Shown: piece after piece, positions 62,329 through 64,000 of the stretch | Layout: the number at the start of each line of letters is the position of its first letter | Numbering within the stretch: position 1 is the first letter of the stretch | Source of the DNA: Terriglobus tenax | Lineage (GTDB): Bacteria > Acidobacteriota > Terriglobia > Terriglobales > Acidobacteriaceae | Length of the DNA: 64,000 bases | Direction of reading: 5' to 3' | NCBI RefSeq assembly: GCF_025685395.1 | Contig: NZ_JAGSYA010000004.1 | Span: forward strand, 682,001-746,000 | The notes under the pieces: model-generated | The model's input: the letters and a program-made list of their open reading frames with translations, nothing else | Database searches by the model: none | What the model was told of the DNA's origin: nothing | Position numbers and translations under genes: made by a program

Positions 62329-63999
62329 TTACTCGCCGCCCTCACGCTTCTTGAACGGCTTGCGGGGTCCGGAAGGCTTGCTGCCAAACTTCTTGGGACC
62401 ACCAAAACTACCACCCGGCTTGCTGCCGAACTTCTTCGGGCCACCGAAGCCAGGCTTGCTGCCAAACTTCTTCGGACCAAACGACGGCTTGCGATCTCCG
62501 CCGAAGGAAGGCTTACGATCGCCACCAAAGCTGCGACGTTCACCACCACCTTCACCCTCGGTACGGGGACGGAAGGGCTTGCGCTCGCCATCAAATGGCT
62601 TCCGGGCAAAAGGCTTGCGGTCGCGGTCGCTGCCAAAGCTGCGACGCTCGCCACCGGCTCCCTCTTCGCGAGGACGGAACGGTTTACGCTCACCATCGAA
62701 TGGCTTGCGTACATACGGACGACGCTCACCCCCACCTTCACCCTCGGTACGAGGACGGAAGGGCTTGCGCTCGCCATCGAATGGCTTCCGGGCAAAAGGC
62801 TTGCGGTCGCGGTCGCCGCCAAAGCTGCGACGCTCACCGCCACCGGCTCCCTCTTCGCGAGGACGGAACGGTTTACGCTCACCGTCAAACGGCTTGCGTA
62901 CATACGGACGACGTTCACCGCCACCCTCACCCTCGGTGCGAGGGCGGAACGGCTTACGCTCACCATCAAACGGTTTGCGAGTATACGGACGACGCTCACC
63001 GCCACCTTCACCCTCGGTACGGGGACGGAAGGGCTTGCGCTCGCCATCAAATGGCTTCCGGGCAAAAGGCTTGCGGTCGCGGTCGCCGCCAAAGCTGCGA
63101 CGCTCGCCACCGGCTCCCTCTTCGCGAGGACGGAACGGTTTACGCTCACCATCGAATGGCTTGCGTACATACGGACGACGCTCACCCCCACCTTCACCCT
63201 CGGTACGAGGACGGAAGGGCTTGCGCTCGCCATCAAATGGCTTCCGGGCAAAAGGCTTGCGGTCGCGGTCGCCGCCAAAGCTGCGACGCTCGCCACCGGC
63301 TCCCTCTTCGCGAGGACGGAACGGCTTACGCTCACCATCGAATGGCTTGCGCACATACGGACGACGTTCACCGCCACCTTCACCCTCGGTACGAGGACGG
63401 AAGGGCTTGCGCTCACCATCGTACGGACGGCGGGCCGGGCGGTCGCCTTCGGCCGCGGGCTTGCGGACAAACGGCTTCTTCTCCGGGTCAAACGGACGGC
63501 GCGTGCGAACCGGCACCTTGCGCTCAAAATCGCCACGGCCTTCGCTGAAGGTCTTCTCGACGCGCTTTTTGCTGCGCTCCAGCAGGGCATCGCGGTTGGG
63601 CTCGGCCTCTCCGACATCGCCCAGGTCCGCTCCAGCGGTTTCCTCTGCGCCTTCGGCACCTTCCTCAACGGCAACAACAATCTCAGGCATCTCCGGCAGT
63701 TCGCCGCGAATATGCAGCAGCGTCTTGCCTTCGAGCACCACTTCGTCAATCTGGCGGGCGGCGTTCAGGCCGCTGACGGCATCGCGCACCTTGGAACGGG
63801 CCACCAGGGGCGACAGAAAAGATTCGATCTCTTCGCGTTCCGCCACCAGAACCGCACTCATGTAGAGCGAAATCATGGCCGAAAGCGCGGTGGGAACACC
63901 GGCGTTTCCGCCCGTCTTGATCTGCTTGGTAAAGCGCGCCGACATCAGCTCCCAGCGGGCTTCCTCGCCCTGCTGCGGAACGGGAACCACACGCAGCAT
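62329..63999 (-). CDS. Basic low-complexity protein with tandem 62-residue repeats (5' end may lie outside window)
   Basis: The frame runs 556 residues from ATG 63999, at the very window edge, so the true start may be upstream. Residues 1-110 form a globular part (WELMSARFTKQIKTGGNAG, ISLYMSAVLVAEREEIESF) that I do not recognise. An acidic linker follows, then from 201 to 476 four near-identical 62-residue units plus one 27-residue short unit, built from RPRTEGEGGGERRPY, KPFDGERKPF and RPREEGAGGERRSFGG. The end is FGGPKKFGSKP-rich and basic. Arg/Gly/Phe-rich disordered tails of this kind often bind RNA or ribosomes (as in some rRNA-modifying or DEAD-box proteins); that is an inference. It overlaps nothing and precedes cmk directly. 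Confidence 0.75.
   Translation of the reverse strand: MLRVVPVPQQGEEARWELMSARFTKQIKTGGNAGVPTALSAMISLYMSAVLVAEREEIESFLSPLVARSKVRDAVSGLNAARQIDEVVLEGKTLLHIRGELPEMPEIVVAVEEGAEGAEETAGADLGDVGEAEPNRDALLERSKKRVEKTFSEGRGDFERKVPVRTRRPFDPEKKPFVRKPAAEGDRPARRPYDGERKPFRPRTEGEGGGERRPYVRKPFDGERKPFRPREEGAGGERRSFGGDRDRKPFARKPFDGERKPFRPRTEGEGGGERRPYVRKPFDGERKPFRPREEGAGGERRSFGGDRDRKPFARKPFDGERKPFRPRTEGEGGGERRPYTRKPFDGERKPFRPRTEGEGGGERRPYVRKPFDGERKPFRPREEGAGGGERRSFGGDRDRKPFARKPFDGERKPFRPRTEGEGGGERRPYVRKPFDGERKPFRPREEGAGGERRSFGSDRDRKPFARKPFDGERKPFRPRTEGEGGGERRSFGGDRKPSFGGDRKPSFGPKKFGSKPGFGGPKKFGSKPGGSFGGPKKFGSKPSGPRKPFKKREGGE
62572..63399. repeat. Tandem repeat array, 186-bp unit, within the low-complexity gene
   Basis: Four copies of a 186-189-bp unit with an 81-bp partial unit between copies 2 and 3 (plus-strand numbering reversed). 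Copies differ at few, mostly silent positions, so the array has expanded recently or is being homogenised. A GAGGERR/GAGGGERR codon difference gives one copy three extra bases. The array explains very long open frames in other phases here. Confidence 0.88.
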
Positions 64000-64000
64000 C

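Noticed and set aside
62063-63865. 600-codon plus-strand frame and a 317-codon plus-strand frame over the repeat gene
   Set aside because: They arise because the in-frame repeat lacks stops in several phases; their products are repetitive Arg/Ser/Pro or His/Arg strings and they lie antisense to a gene with a sensible globular N-terminus and a correct junction with cmk.

Overview
The window reads as a contiguous chromosomal segment of a GC-rich, diderm, free-living bacterium, most likely an acidobacterium of the Terriglobus/Edaphobacter/Granulicella kind. This is inferred from family content: a 1.2-kb-codon Oar-like TonB-dependent receptor with a carboxypeptidase-regulatory domain, MacB-like permeases without ATPases, CcmE of the CXXXY type, many secreted peptidases and hydrolases, and dispersed palindromic repeats. 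No rRNA, tRNA, CRISPR array, insertion sequence or prophage was recognised. About 64 protein genes are called, in short operons, and many intergenic gaps carry clear hairpin terminators.

Layout. 1-4 kb: end of a TPR protein, a frameshifted P-loop kinase-like gene, two MacB-type permeases and a short NAD-binding protein. 4-13 kb: malQ, a PpiD-like periplasmic foldase, a DUF4126 membrane protein, then a tightly overlapping minus-strand operon joining dihydropyrimidinase and an N-carbamoyl amidohydrolase (the two hydrolytic steps of reductive pyrimidine breakdown) to a LolC/E-LolD lipoprotein exporter. 13-17 kb: the Oar-like receptor. 17-30 kb: a protein quality-control region with clpC and then tig, clpP, clpX and lon in order, interspersed with a Tat-type cupin, YtxH protein, uracil-DNA glycosylase and a lipoprotein. 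The trigger factor has an unusual histidine-rich N-terminus.

30-34 kb is the most interesting part: a threonine-synthase-like PLP enzyme and a ThiS/MoaD-like sulfur carrier lie downstream of a leader that folds like a SAM-I/SAM-IV riboswitch. SAM control of a threonine synthase makes little regulatory sense, so this may be a methionine (homocysteine) module that uses a protein thiocarboxylate and O-phosphohomoserine. 34-46 kb: orphan nuoI beside a degenerate receiver protein, PhyH dioxygenase, Nudix-nitroreductase pair, uvrA-CPBP-pyrE, a frameshifted membrane protein, mtnA, two tandem paralogous membrane proteins and mscL with a zinc-ribbon tail.

46-64 kb: a glutamate-carboxypeptidase-II-like M28 peptidase and a BNR-repeat lipoprotein, thiC, then a cytochrome c maturation locus (ccmE, ccmA-ybaK-ccmB-ccmC-ccmD) split by three minus-strand hydrolase genes. 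It ends with a family-2 glycosyltransferase, sppA, an HU-like protein, cmk and a basic, low-complexity protein built from near-identical 186-bp DNA repeats that reaches the window edge. At least six very small membrane proteins are present, two of which (about 30 residues, 20.9 and 50.3 kb) look like members of one dispersed peptide family.
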